From the NCBI GenBank assembly GCA_964541075.1, contig CAZIPZ010000103.1, positions 1 through 13,652 of the forward strand: a DNA stretch of 13,652 bases, read 5' to 3'. Below the pieces are notes generated by a model that saw nothing but the letters and a program-made list of their open reading frames with translations, searched no databases and had not been told where the DNA came from. Made by a program: the position numbers and the translations under genes. This document shows positions 7,072-13,652 of the stretch, in pieces (within the stretch, counting starts at the first letter, position 1; every line of letters starts with the position of its first letter). The DNA comes from CAZIPZ01 sp964541075 (GTDB taxonomy: Bacteria > Acidobacteriota > Terriglobia > 20CM-2-55-15).

Positions 7072-8740
7072 AATTTTTGTCTTGTGTTTTCGCGGTCTTA
7101 AGGCCGCTTAACGACTCAGCGTATGATCTTACACCTTCAAAGAGAGACTCGGCAATCTGACGCCGATAAGCAGGCGTTCTAATTAGGCGTTCTTCCTCAG
7201 GATTGCTGATAAAACCGATCTCAACAAGAACGGATGGCATGCTGGCGCCGATTAGAACGACGAAGGGCGCCTGCTTGACCCCGCGGTCGACGCCGGATCC
7301 TTTACGAGCGGACATCGCACGCTGAACCTGCTTCGCAAGCTCCCGGGATTCATCCACTTTGTCACGAAGCATGATTTTTTTGACCAGGTCCTGGAGTTCG
7401 TGGATTGATCTCTCCGAAGCTGCGTTCTCGCGTGATGCGGTTTCCAATGCGTCTCGCGATGTGGTGAGATTCAAGAAAAACGTCTCGACGCCGCGGACCG
7501 ATCGGGTGCGGCTCGAATTTGCATGTATCGAAATGAAAAGGTCGGCGCCCTGTTCGTTCGCCACGGAGGTGCGTGTTTCCAGAGGCACAAAACTGTCATC
7601 ACCGCGAGTCATCATGACCTCTGCGCCGAGGCCGCTTTCGATCATTTCCTTGAGTTGGAGCGCCACATCCAGCACCAGTTCCTTTTCAGTGAAACCCGTT
7701 GGGCCAATGCTGCCGGTATCCTGACCGCCATGGCCCGGATCGATCACGACGCGCGAAAGCTTCAGTCCAAGGCTTCGCACCAGGGAACCGCTTCCATTCC
7801 GCGCCGGCTTGGCTGCGGACGCTGCCTTTGGCGCCGAATCGACAGGCTTCGTTTCTGCTAAAGCAGGCGTAGCAGCCGGAGCAACTGCTGTTCGCGGTAT
7901 CGCGACCGCGGGTGCAGGTTGTGAAACTACTTCAGCCTTTAGGGGCTGCTGCGCAGCAGAAGCCGCCGACGGTGAGGCCGCCGCGGGCTCAACCGCAGCA
8001 GTGGCCGGCACAGCAGTGTCTGCACCCAAAATGTCGATGACAATACGATCTGGCTCACGCAGGGTGAAAGCCGAAACAGTCTTGGTCGCTCCGACATCAA
8101 GCACCACACGGACTGTGGCGCCATCGTTCTGCCCAACCCGAATCTGTGAAAGCAGCGAACCATTCACGTTCCATCGTTTACCGAGAAGCAACGAATTCAA
8201 GCGAGCCGGAGAAATATCAATGAATACTCTATCGGGTGATTTTGCTTCGCCCTGATCGAATTTCACCTCGCCGGTGACATCCACGACGATGCGAATGGCG
8301 TTAGGAGCTTCCCAGTATCGAATGTTTTCCACCACCTGGGTCTTTCGCTCAGGAACACCTTGAAGGCGGGCGAGGTCGGCCTCCGCCGTGTTACGAAAGG
8401 GAGTGCTCGGATACTCACGCAAGAGGAAATTCAGCGTTCGAATGGCTGCGCGCGAATCCTTTATTTCTTCGTATAGGCGCGCCATGGTTACGAGAGCGTT
8501 ATCGGCGTAACCCGTTCGTGGCGTAATCAAATAAACCCGCTGATACGCATTGATGACGCGAACGACTTCATTTCGTGATCGAGATTCTTCAGGTTTTTCG
8601 TTCAGCTCCGACTCCAACGATTGAGCCGCGAGAAACGCTTCATGGGCTTTTTGCAGAAGGGGATTCTGGGCGAGAGCGCCCGGAGCAAACGTTGAGACAA
8701 AGAATAGTGTCGCGCCAACCGCAGCTGCGATTGTGTTCAT
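7070..8740 (-). CDS. N-acetylmuramoyl-L-alanine amidase, AMIN + Amidase_3 (AmiC type)
   Basis: This 556-residue periplasmic zinc amidase cleaves the bond between N-acetylmuramic acid and the stem peptide, as in daughter-cell separation. In order it has a signal peptide (1-25, ending ALAQ), a helical TPR-like segment (about 28-128), an AMIN domain (about 136-239, with RIVVDVTG and DRIVIDILG), an Ala/Pro-rich linker (240-318), and Amidase_3 (330-542). The zinc and catalytic residues are present: H337 in DPGHGG, E352 in FTEKE, H406 in SIHAN and E507 in LVEIGFISN. A helical insertion around residues 427-485 resembles the regulatory helix that occludes AmiB/AmiC active sites and is displaced by EnvC/NlpD-like activators. 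The ATG at 8740 shares one base with the stop of the transglycosylase gene (TGATG), so translation is coupled; a TTG at 8743 is the alternative. Pairing with a lytic transglycosylase supports a wall-remodelling unit. Confidence 0.95.
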   Translation of the reverse strand: MNTIAAAVGATLFFVSTFAPGALAQNPLLQKAHEAFLAAQSLESELNEKPEESRSRNEVVRVINAYQRVYLITPRTGYADNALVTMARLYEEIKDSRAAIRTLNFLLREYPSTPFRNTAEADLARLQGVPERKTQVVENIRYWEAPNAIRIVVDVTGEVKFDQGEAKSPDRVFIDISPARLNSLLLGKRWNVNGSLLSQIRVGQNDGATVRVVLDVGATKTVSAFTLREPDRIVIDILGADTAVPATAAVEPAAASPSAASAAQQPLKAEVVSQPAPAVAIPRTAVAPAATPALAETKPVDSAPKAASAAKPARNGSGSLVRSLGLKLSRVVIDPGHGGQDTGSIGPTGFTEKELVLDVALQLKEMIESGLGAEVMMTRGDDSFVPLETRTSVANEQGADLFISIHANSSRTRSVRGVETFFLNLTTSRDALETASRENAASERSIHELQDLVKKIMLRDKVDESRELAKQVQRAMSARKGSGVDRGVKQAPFVVLIGASMPSVLVEIGFISNPEEERLIRTPAYRRQIAESLFEGVRSYAESLSGLKTAKTQDKN

Positions 8741-9453
8741 CAATTCGGCGGCTCTATGTTCGAGAAACGGACAACCCCGCGATCGTCAACGCTTCTGAAA
8801 ATCTGCGCCGGCTCTTCTTGAGCTCGATCGTTTTTGGCTGCAAGCACTTGCGGCGCAGCTGCAGATTCCAGCGTTAGATTCGGCTTTTTATAGATCGCCC
8901 GAATCTTACGAACGTAATTGGTCGTTTCTCGGATGTCTGGAATTCGACCCAGTTGCTGAACCAAATTTTCACCGGCATTGTACGCCGCGAGTGACAGGTC
9001 TATATTTCCACTGAATTTTTGCAGCAGAAACCTGAGGTACCGAACTCCTCCCTGGATGTTTTGCTCGGGATCAAAGAAGTCTCTAACGCCGAATCTCTTG
9101 CCCGTTGCAGGGATCAACTGCATGAGACCCATAGCGCCTTTATTGGAAACCGCCCAGCGGTTGAAGTTGGATTCGGTTTTCATTACCGCCCGCACCAACG
9201 CAGGATCAACTCCGTGATTTTCGCTGATGGCATCCACAAGCGTGCGTAAGGGTTGAGGCATTTCTTGAGCGAGCAGGTCAGACTCTTGAAGTGCTGGAGT
9301 GTTGGGAACCGGCGGATTGTCGGCGAGATTGGTAAAAACCAATCGGCCTTTCGAATTCAAAACAGCCTGGATTTTGCCCTGGGCTGTTGCCGGCGCTCCG
9401 CTGAAAAGGAACATGGCAACTCCACAAGCAATCATCGAAATTGGTTTTTTCAT
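8740..9453 (-). CDS. Lytic transglycosylase, SLT/GH23 family
   Basis: This exported 237-residue enzyme cuts the glycan strands of peptidoglycan, leaving 1,6-anhydro ends. It has a signal peptide (MKKPISMIACG start, cleavage near ATAQG), a short beta segment with G-x-L-x-F-T-N (about 28-46), an SLT domain (about 70-190) with catalytic E94 in KTESNFN, GLMQLIPAT (109-117) and AYNAGE (157-162), and a C-terminal segment with G-x-V-x-F-S-N (226-232). The two end segments resemble DUF4124-type motifs. The start is chosen at the ATG encoding MKK because it gives a classical signal peptide; an ATG at 9459 and a TTG at 9465 lie in frame upstream. The gene begins 23 bases after the alaS stop and its own stop overlaps the amidase start. 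Confidence 0.93.
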   Translation of the reverse strand: MKKPISMIACGVAMFLFSGAPATAQGKIQAVLNSKGRLVFTNLADNPPVPNTPALQESDLLAQEMPQPLRTLVDAISENHGVDPALVRAVMKTESNFNRWAVSNKGAMGLMQLIPATGKRFGVRDFFDPEQNIQGGVRYLRFLLQKFSGNIDLSLAAYNAGENLVQQLGRIPDIRETTNYVRKIRAIYKKPNLTLESAAAPQVLAAKNDRAQEEPAQIFRSVDDRGVVRFSNIEPPN

Positions 9454-9476
9454 CCCCATCCACAACCAAAAGTGGT

Positions 9477-12119
9477 TTACACCAGAAACCCAGCCACGAT
9501 ATTGTACACAGCCTGTAGCGCCTGTTCCAGCTTTTCCACGTCTTTCCCGCCTGCCTGAGCGAAATCAGGCCTCCCTCCGCCGCTACCGCCCACTAACTCC
9601 GCCACCTGCTTGATGATCTTGCCTGCGTGCAGCCGCTTCTGCAAATCTTGCGATACAACGGCTACGAGCGAGGCCTTGCCATTGGATGCTAGCCCAAGGA
9701 CAACCACGCCGGCGCCGATTTTGGCGCCAGTATTTTCGGCCAAATCGCGAAGCATTGAGGCGTCCACCCCTTCGACTTTCTTGGAGATCACCGGAACGCC
9801 GCCAACCATGGTTGGCGATTCGATCATATGGTTGATCTGGGAATTGGCGGCTTTCCTCTTCAACACTTCCAGTTCATTCTCAAGCTGCTTCTGCTGGTCG
9901 ATGATTTTGCCGATGGCCCGGTTCAGTTCCGTGCGAGGGGCGCGCAATGTGTGAGACAGCTCACTGAGAAGCTGTTCGTCTTCTTCAAGGCGCATGTACG
10001 TGCCAACGCCGGTTAATGCTTCAATCCGCCGGATTCCGGACGCTACGCTAGCTTCCGATATTATTTTCAGGAGGCCGACATCTCCCGTCATCTTTGTATG
10101 CGTCCCGCCGCAAAGCTCCATGCTCACATCCGGAATAGAAACAACGCGAACCTGCTGCTGATACTTTTCGCCGAAAAAAGCCAACGCGCCGGCGGACACC
10201 GCCTCGTTAAGGTCCATCAAGCGGGTTTGGACAGGCATGTTTCTGAATACGATCCGATTTATTTTTTCCTCGATCTCCTGAATTTCCCGGTCGGTGAGCG
10301 GTGCAAAATGCGTGTAATCGAAACGGAGACGTTCGGGTGCAACCAGCGAGCCCGCCTGCTTCACATGAGAGCCGAGTGTTTCGCGGAGAATTGCGTGAAG
10401 GATGTGAGTTGCAGTGTGATTGGCGGCGATTCTCTGTCTTCGCTCTTCGTCAACCTGGCCGGATACTTCGTCCCCTACCTCCAGTTTTCCAAATTCCACT
10501 TGCACCTTGTGGACGATGACTCCACGCACAGGGGAATACGTGTCCAATACGCGGACAACGCTGCCTGAAGTTATGAAAGAACCTGTGTCGGCGACCTGAC
10601 CGCCAGACGCGGCATAGAAGGGTGTTCGATCCAGGATGACCTCTCCGCCGGCGCCGGCGCCCTCGAGAGACTGGACCAGCGACCCGTCTTTGATAATTCC
10701 AGTCACCCGGCTTGTGGCTCGCACGGCCTCGTAGCCAAGAAATGGAGTGCCTCCGGATTCACTAAATTTCTGGAATACAGGGCTGGCATTCGCATCAACG
10801 CCTTTCCAGCTCTGGCGTGCTCGCTCGCGTTGCTTTTCGAGTTCAGCCTGAAAACCCTCCATGTCCAGTTTCATGCTTTTCTCGTCGGCTATCTCCTTAG
10901 TGAAATCGAGCGGGAAACCGAATGTGTCATACAGTTTGAAAATATCCGCGCCGGCAATGACGTCCTTGTTCTCTTTGGACCGCTCCGCGATGATTTCCTC
11001 GAGTTTCTGCAAACCCACGCTGACCATCGCGGAGAAACGTTCTTCTTCGGTTTTTATGACCCTGGCAACGTAATCACGGGAGTTGATCAGTTCGGGATAG
11101 GGCTCCTTCATCAATTCGGCGACATAACCGGAAAGTTGATACATGAGTGGCTGCTTGTATCCGAGGAGGGTTCCTTGACGAATTCCGCGGCGCATGATTT
11201 TGCGAAGGACGTAGCCACGTCCTTCATTTGAAGGGATGACGCCGTCGCTTATCAGAAAGGTTGCCGCTCGAATGTGGTCGGCAATGATCTTGAGAGAAAC
11301 GTCGCCGGCTGCGGAATCACCATACTGAACGCCGACAATTTCGCTGGCCCGATCGATAATGGGCCGCAGCAGGTCCGTCTCGAAGTTGCTGATCTTGCCT
11401 TGGAGAACGGAACACATGCGCTCGAGTCCCATGCCCGTGTCAATCGACGGTTTAGGCAGCGGTGAGAGCCGCCCTTTGTCATCCCGATTAAACTGCATGA
11501 ACACTAGATTCCAGATTTCGACGTAGCGTCCACAGTCACAAGGAAAAGCGCAATGGGGATGGCCGAGTTCGCTGGCGTCAGGGCCGAGGTCATAATGAAT
11601 TTCCGAGCAAGGACCGCAAGGCCCTGTGTCGCCCATTTGCCAGAAATTGTCCTTCTCATCCATTCGAAGGATGCGGCTTCGGGGTACGCCCGGCCCTTTC
11701 GCCCAGATTTCAGCAGCTTCATCGTCTTCGCGAAACACGGTAACCCACAGCTTTTCAGTCGAAACCTGAAACTCTTTGGTCAGCAGCGTCCAGGCATAAT
11801 CGATTGCTTCCGTCTTGAAGTAATCGCCGAATGAAAAATTCCCGAGCATCTCAAACAACGTGTGATGACGCCTCGTGTGGCCCACATTGTCAAGGTCGTT
11901 GTGTTTTCCGCCGGCTCGGACGCATTTTTGGGCTGAGACGGCCTGGGTATAGGAGCGCTGTTCCTTTCCAAGGAAAACATCTTTGAATTGAACCATCCCG
12001 GCATTGACGAAGAGCAACGTGGGATCTTCAGCTGGGATCAGGGACGAACTCTTCACAGCGGTGTGGCCTCGTTCTTCAAAGAATTTGAGGAATTGTCTTC
12101 GGACTTCATTGCTGGTCAT
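9477..12119 (-). CDS. alaS: Alanine--tRNA ligase
   Basis: This cytoplasmic enzyme of 880 residues, normal for the family, charges tRNA-Ala and edits mischarged Ser and Gly. The class II core is intact, with motif 2 RHHTLFEMLGNFSFGDYF (about 84-101) and motif 3 GMGLER (229-234). The editing domain keeps its zinc ligands HTATH (568-572) and CGGTH (670-674). The C-terminal DHHA1 region has GGSGGGRPDFAQAGG (844-858), and a coiled coil lies near 730-760. A Cys-rich patch (HCAFPCDCGRY) precedes IWNLVFMQ. The ATG at 12119 is chosen because MTSNEVRRQFLKFF is the usual family start; it overlaps the end of recX by 14 bases. A TTG at 12164 would add 15 atypical residues. recX-alaS adjacency is widespread in bacteria. 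No T-box is visible, as expected inside an operon. Confidence 0.97.
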   Translation of the reverse strand: MTSNEVRRQFLKFFEERGHTAVKSSSLIPAEDPTLLFVNAGMVQFKDVFLGKEQRSYTQAVSAQKCVRAGGKHNDLDNVGHTRRHHTLFEMLGNFSFGDYFKTEAIDYAWTLLTKEFQVSTEKLWVTVFREDDEAAEIWAKGPGVPRSRILRMDEKDNFWQMGDTGPCGPCSEIHYDLGPDASELGHPHCAFPCDCGRYVEIWNLVFMQFNRDDKGRLSPLPKPSIDTGMGLERMCSVLQGKISNFETDLLRPIIDRASEIVGVQYGDSAAGDVSLKIIADHIRAATFLISDGVIPSNEGRGYVLRKIMRRGIRQGTLLGYKQPLMYQLSGYVAELMKEPYPELINSRDYVARVIKTEEERFSAMVSVGLQKLEEIIAERSKENKDVIAGADIFKLYDTFGFPLDFTKEIADEKSMKLDMEGFQAELEKQRERARQSWKGVDANASPVFQKFSESGGTPFLGYEAVRATSRVTGIIKDGSLVQSLEGAGAGGEVILDRTPFYAASGGQVADTGSFITSGSVVRVLDTYSPVRGVIVHKVQVEFGKLEVGDEVSGQVDEERRQRIAANHTATHILHAILRETLGSHVKQAGSLVAPERLRFDYTHFAPLTDREIQEIEEKINRIVFRNMPVQTRLMDLNEAVSAGALAFFGEKYQQQVRVVSIPDVSMELCGGTHTKMTGDVGLLKIISEASVASGIRRIEALTGVGTYMRLEEDEQLLSELSHTLRAPRTELNRAIGKIIDQQKQLENELEVLKRKAANSQINHMIESPTMVGGVPVISKKVEGVDASMLRDLAENTGAKIGAGVVVLGLASNGKASLVAVVSQDLQKRLHAGKIIKQVAELVGGSGGGRPDFAQAGGKDVEKLEQALQAVYNIVAGFLV

Positions 12120-12540
12120 GGAGTTGCTGTATTTCCTCTCGTATGGCGTCTTCATCATATCCAAGACGAGCGAGCGCCCTAAAAAGACGGGCCGCCTCGC
12201 GCGGTTGGAGTGGATAGCGCAAATTCCAATCGTTCATTTTAGCGTTCAAGGCTTGCGTAAGCGAAGGCCAGTCTGTTTTCGACAAAACTTCTTCCGCAAG
12301 CGCCAAAGAAACTCCGTTTTGAAGCAGACCCTCGCGAAGGCGTCCAATGCCGCGGTGAGTTCGTCTCGCAACGAAGTTCTCCGCGAAGCGACGATCGTCC
12401 ACAAGCCGCTTATGAACGAGTTGGCTGATGATCTCGTCTGAAGCTTCACCAAAACGCGCGCGAAGCTTCTTGGAAAGCCTTTCGACCGTATATTCGCGGC
12501 CAGCCAGAAGTTTCAAGGCATAGGCAAGAATCTCGCTCAT
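12106..12540 (-). CDS. recX: Regulatory protein RecX
   Basis: RecX proteins bind RecA filaments and limit strand exchange. This one has 144 residues, made of repeated three-helix units typical of the family: YALKLLAGREYTVERLSKKL near the N-terminus, then LVHKRLVDDRRFAENFVARR, then a C-terminal unit with RLFRALARLGYDEDAI. RLVDDRRFAENF is the family signature. The chosen start is the ATG at 12540, giving MSEILAYALKLL; GGAAG lies one base before it, which is too close for an ideal Shine-Dalgarno. An ATG at 12555 adds five residues and has no Shine-Dalgarno, so the exact start is uncertain. recA is not in the window, but recX leads into alaS with a 14-base overlap, as in the recA-recX-alaS order known elsewhere. 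It is probably the first gene of the minus-strand operon. Confidence 0.92.
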   Translation of the reverse strand: MSEILAYALKLLAGREYTVERLSKKLRARFGEASDEIISQLVHKRLVDDRRFAENFVARRTHRGIGRLREGLLQNGVSLALAEEVLSKTDWPSLTQALNAKMNDWNLRYPLQPREAARLFRALARLGYDEDAIREEIQQLHDQQ

Positions 12541-12556
12541 CTTCCGGAATCCCATT

Positions 12557-12590
12557 CAGTATCATCGGCCATAACTGCGCTATGATACTG
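12557..12590. repeat. Inverted repeat in the recX/lptE divergent promoter region
   Basis: CAGTATCAT (12557-12565) and ATGATACTG (12582-12590) are perfect 9-base inverted copies with 16 bases between them and centres 25 bases apart. They fill the short divergent region between recX and lptE. The right arm contains most of TATGAT (12581-12586), a plausible -10 for lptE; no good -35 matches it. The left arm lies next to the recX start. It could be an operator acting on both directions. It does not match the known CTGT-N8-ACAG LexA box. Confidence 0.5.
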
Positions 12591-12594
12591 CCTC

Positions 12595-13110
12595 GTGCTG
12601 CGAACGCGATTCGTTCTGATGGCTGTATCGACCGCCGCATTGCTTTCCTGCGGCTACAGGCTTTCCGGACCCGGCGGAAATGCGGGTTCAGGCCGCAGTA
12701 TCGCTGTTCCGACCTTCGTCAACCAGACCTCTATATATCGCCTGGAACAGCGCCTGACGGAAGCCGTCCGCCGCGAACTGATTCGACACACCAGATATCA
12801 CGTTTTGCCTGATGCTCCAGCTGACGTCGTCGTTGAAGGAGAAGTGCTGAGCTTTTCGGCAATTCCGATTATCTTTAACCAGCAGGGACGCGGATCTTCC
12901 TACAGCATCCTTGTCGACATGAAGGTGAAATTGACGGACAGCCGCAGCGGCGAAGTCGTGTTTCAAAATGACCGCTGGACGTTTCGGGAAGTTTTTGAAC
13001 TCTCCCAGAATTCGGACGAGTTCGTTCCAGAAGACACCGCCGCGATGGAACGTTTGTCCCGCCAGTTCGCCTCGTCATTGATTGCCTCGGTGTTGCACGT
13101 CAGACCATGA
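12595..13110 (+). CDS. lptE: LPS-assembly lipoprotein LptE
   Basis: LptE sits in the outer membrane as the lipoprotein plug of the LptD translocon, which places LPS in the outer leaflet. The 171-residue product begins with a basic, hydrophobic lipoprotein signal and lipobox ALLSC, with Cys19 as the lipidation site followed by GYRLSG, the usual CGY-type LptE start. The rest fits the family: IAVPTFVNQT, RRELIRHTRYHVL, VVVEGEVLSFSAIP, YSILVDMKVKLTDSRSGEV and the helical end ERLSRQFASSLIASVL. The GTG at 12595 is the only usable start: an in-frame stop lies at 12583-12585, and the ATG at 12619 would leave too short a signal without positive charge. No Shine-Dalgarno precedes it, and the -10-like TATGAT ends only 8 bases upstream, so the mRNA may be leaderless. 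It overlaps holA by 4 bases. Confidence 0.9.
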   Translation: MLRTRFVLMAVSTAALLSCGYRLSGPGGNAGSGRSIAVPTFVNQTSIYRLEQRLTEAVRRELIRHTRYHVLPDAPADVVVEGEVLSFSAIPIIFNQQGRGSSYSILVDMKVKLTDSRSGEVVFQNDRWTFREVFELSQNSDEFVPEDTAAMERLSRQFASSLIASVLHVRP

Positions 13111-13652
13111 AATTTGCAGACTTCCGTCAATACCAGGCCAAACCGGATCAGAACGTTTTCGCTTTTGTCTGTGAAGATCCGCTGCTTGTCGCGGAATCCG
13201 AGGGTGTTTGGCAACGGATTTTTGGAGGTGAATGGCATTTCGAACGGCTAGTCGTGAAAGAATTTGAAGAAATTCCGTCGGATCGGTTATTCGATAACGC
13301 GATGACTCCTTCACTCTTTGCATTCAACAAGGCTTTGATCGTGAGCAATGCTGAGAAAGTGACCAAAGGGCGGCTTGCGGACCTTTCGCAACTACAGAAT
13401 GTCCAGAATTCATCCCTGAAGATCGTGTTGGTTTCTGGGTCGCGAAAGTCGGTGGAAGGACTTGCACGCACGTTTCCTGTCATTGAAATCGATTCTTTGA
13501 AGCCCGCTGATGTGGTTCGATGGGCCGTTGAACGGTATCAGCTTGCGCCGGATATCGCCCGCTACCTGGTGGAGAGCGTGGGAACAGACCTTCAGCAGCT
13601 TCGGACGGAAATTGAGAAGCTCCAGACCTACGTAGGGACGGCTCGCGCCATC
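13107..13652 (+). CDS. holA: DNA polymerase III subunit delta (partial, 3' end beyond window)
   Basis: The delta subunit opens the beta sliding clamp within the clamp-loader complex. The window holds the first 182 residues, open to its edge; the full protein is usually about 330-345. The visible part matches the delta N-terminal region: VFAFVCEDPLLVAESEGVW (a degenerate nucleotide-binding start), LKIVLVSG, then DSLKPADVVRWAVER and LVESVGTDLQQLRTEIEKL, the conserved link to the second domain. The start ATG overlaps the lptE stop as ATGA, so translation is coupled. The lptE-holA order is also found in Escherichia coli and many other diderm bacteria, which supports both calls. Confidence 0.9.
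   Translation, partial: MKFADFRQYQAKPDQNVFAFVCEDPLLVAESEGVWQRIFGGEWHFERLVVKEFEEIPSDRLFDNAMTPSLFAFNKALIVSNAEKVTKGRLADLSQLQNVQNSSLKIVLVSGSRKSVEGLARTFPVIEIDSLKPADVVRWAVERYQLAPDIARYLVESVGTDLQQLRTEIEKLQTYVGTARAI

Noticed and set aside
7809..8255. Ala-rich plus-strand frame of 148 codons
   Set aside because: It is the shadow of the Ala/Pro-rich linker and AMIN domain of the amidase on the other strand.
10098..10568. Plus-strand open frame of 156 codons inside alaS
   Set aside because: It is antisense to the conserved editing domain of alanyl-tRNA synthetase. The long frame follows from the codon composition of the real gene.
12557..12590. LexA/SOS box for recX
   Set aside because: The arms read CAG...CTG outward with a 16-base spacer, unlike the CTGT-N8-ACAG or Gram-positive boxes. 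LexA motifs vary by phylum, so this is rejected only as a known motif.
1..13652. CRISPR array, insertion sequence, toxin-antitoxin or phage-defence module
   Set aside because: No spaced direct repeats, transposase or defence-gene motifs are visible on either strand. All long intervals are explained by envelope and housekeeping genes.

Overview
The window looks like a chromosomal segment from an Acidobacteriota-type bacterium, probably a draft or metagenome assembly because it contains a 100-base run of N. This assignment is inference. It rests on an Oar-like TonB-dependent receptor with a carboxypeptidase-regulatory-like front end, a TMTC-like membrane glycosyltransferase, an amidase with a TPR-like/AMIN/Amidase_3 layout, and a secreted protein resembling the DUF6599 families common in that phylum. 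LptE shows that the cell is diderm and makes LPS.

Layout. Positions 1-2241 (minus) hold an outer-membrane TonB-dependent receptor, cut by the left window edge and interrupted by the N gap. Positions 2449-3636 (minus) encode a secreted beta-propeller protein resembling glycoside hydrolases. It is transcribed divergently from a large polytopic GT-C-type glycosyltransferase-like protein (3766-5646, plus), which has a very well-formed sigma-70 promoter that leaves almost no 5' UTR. A tRNA-Thr(CGT) gene (5721-5793, minus) follows, with a strong intrinsic terminator hairpin abutting its 5' end and a good promoter about 90 bases further upstream. This arrangement suggests a small RNA or an attenuated tRNA leader.

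Positions 5987-12540 (minus) form a tight five-gene run read in the order recX, alaS, SLT-type lytic transglycosylase, AMIN/Amidase_3 amidase, DUF6599-like protein. Genes overlap or nearly touch, so they are probably cotranscribed. The run joins DNA-repair control and alanyl-tRNA synthesis to peptidoglycan turnover. On the other side of a short divergent promoter region carrying a 9-bp inverted repeat, lptE (LPS export) and holA (DNA polymerase III delta subunit, cut by the right edge) are read on the plus strand and overlap by ATGA.

Most of the window is conserved housekeeping and envelope biology. I see no CRISPR array, insertion sequence, phage module or toxin-antitoxin pair, and no convincing undescribed multi-gene system. 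The items most worth a second look are the terminator/leader in front of tRNA-Thr, the recX/lptE inverted repeat, the apparently leaderless starts, and the transglycosylase with matching short motifs at both ends.
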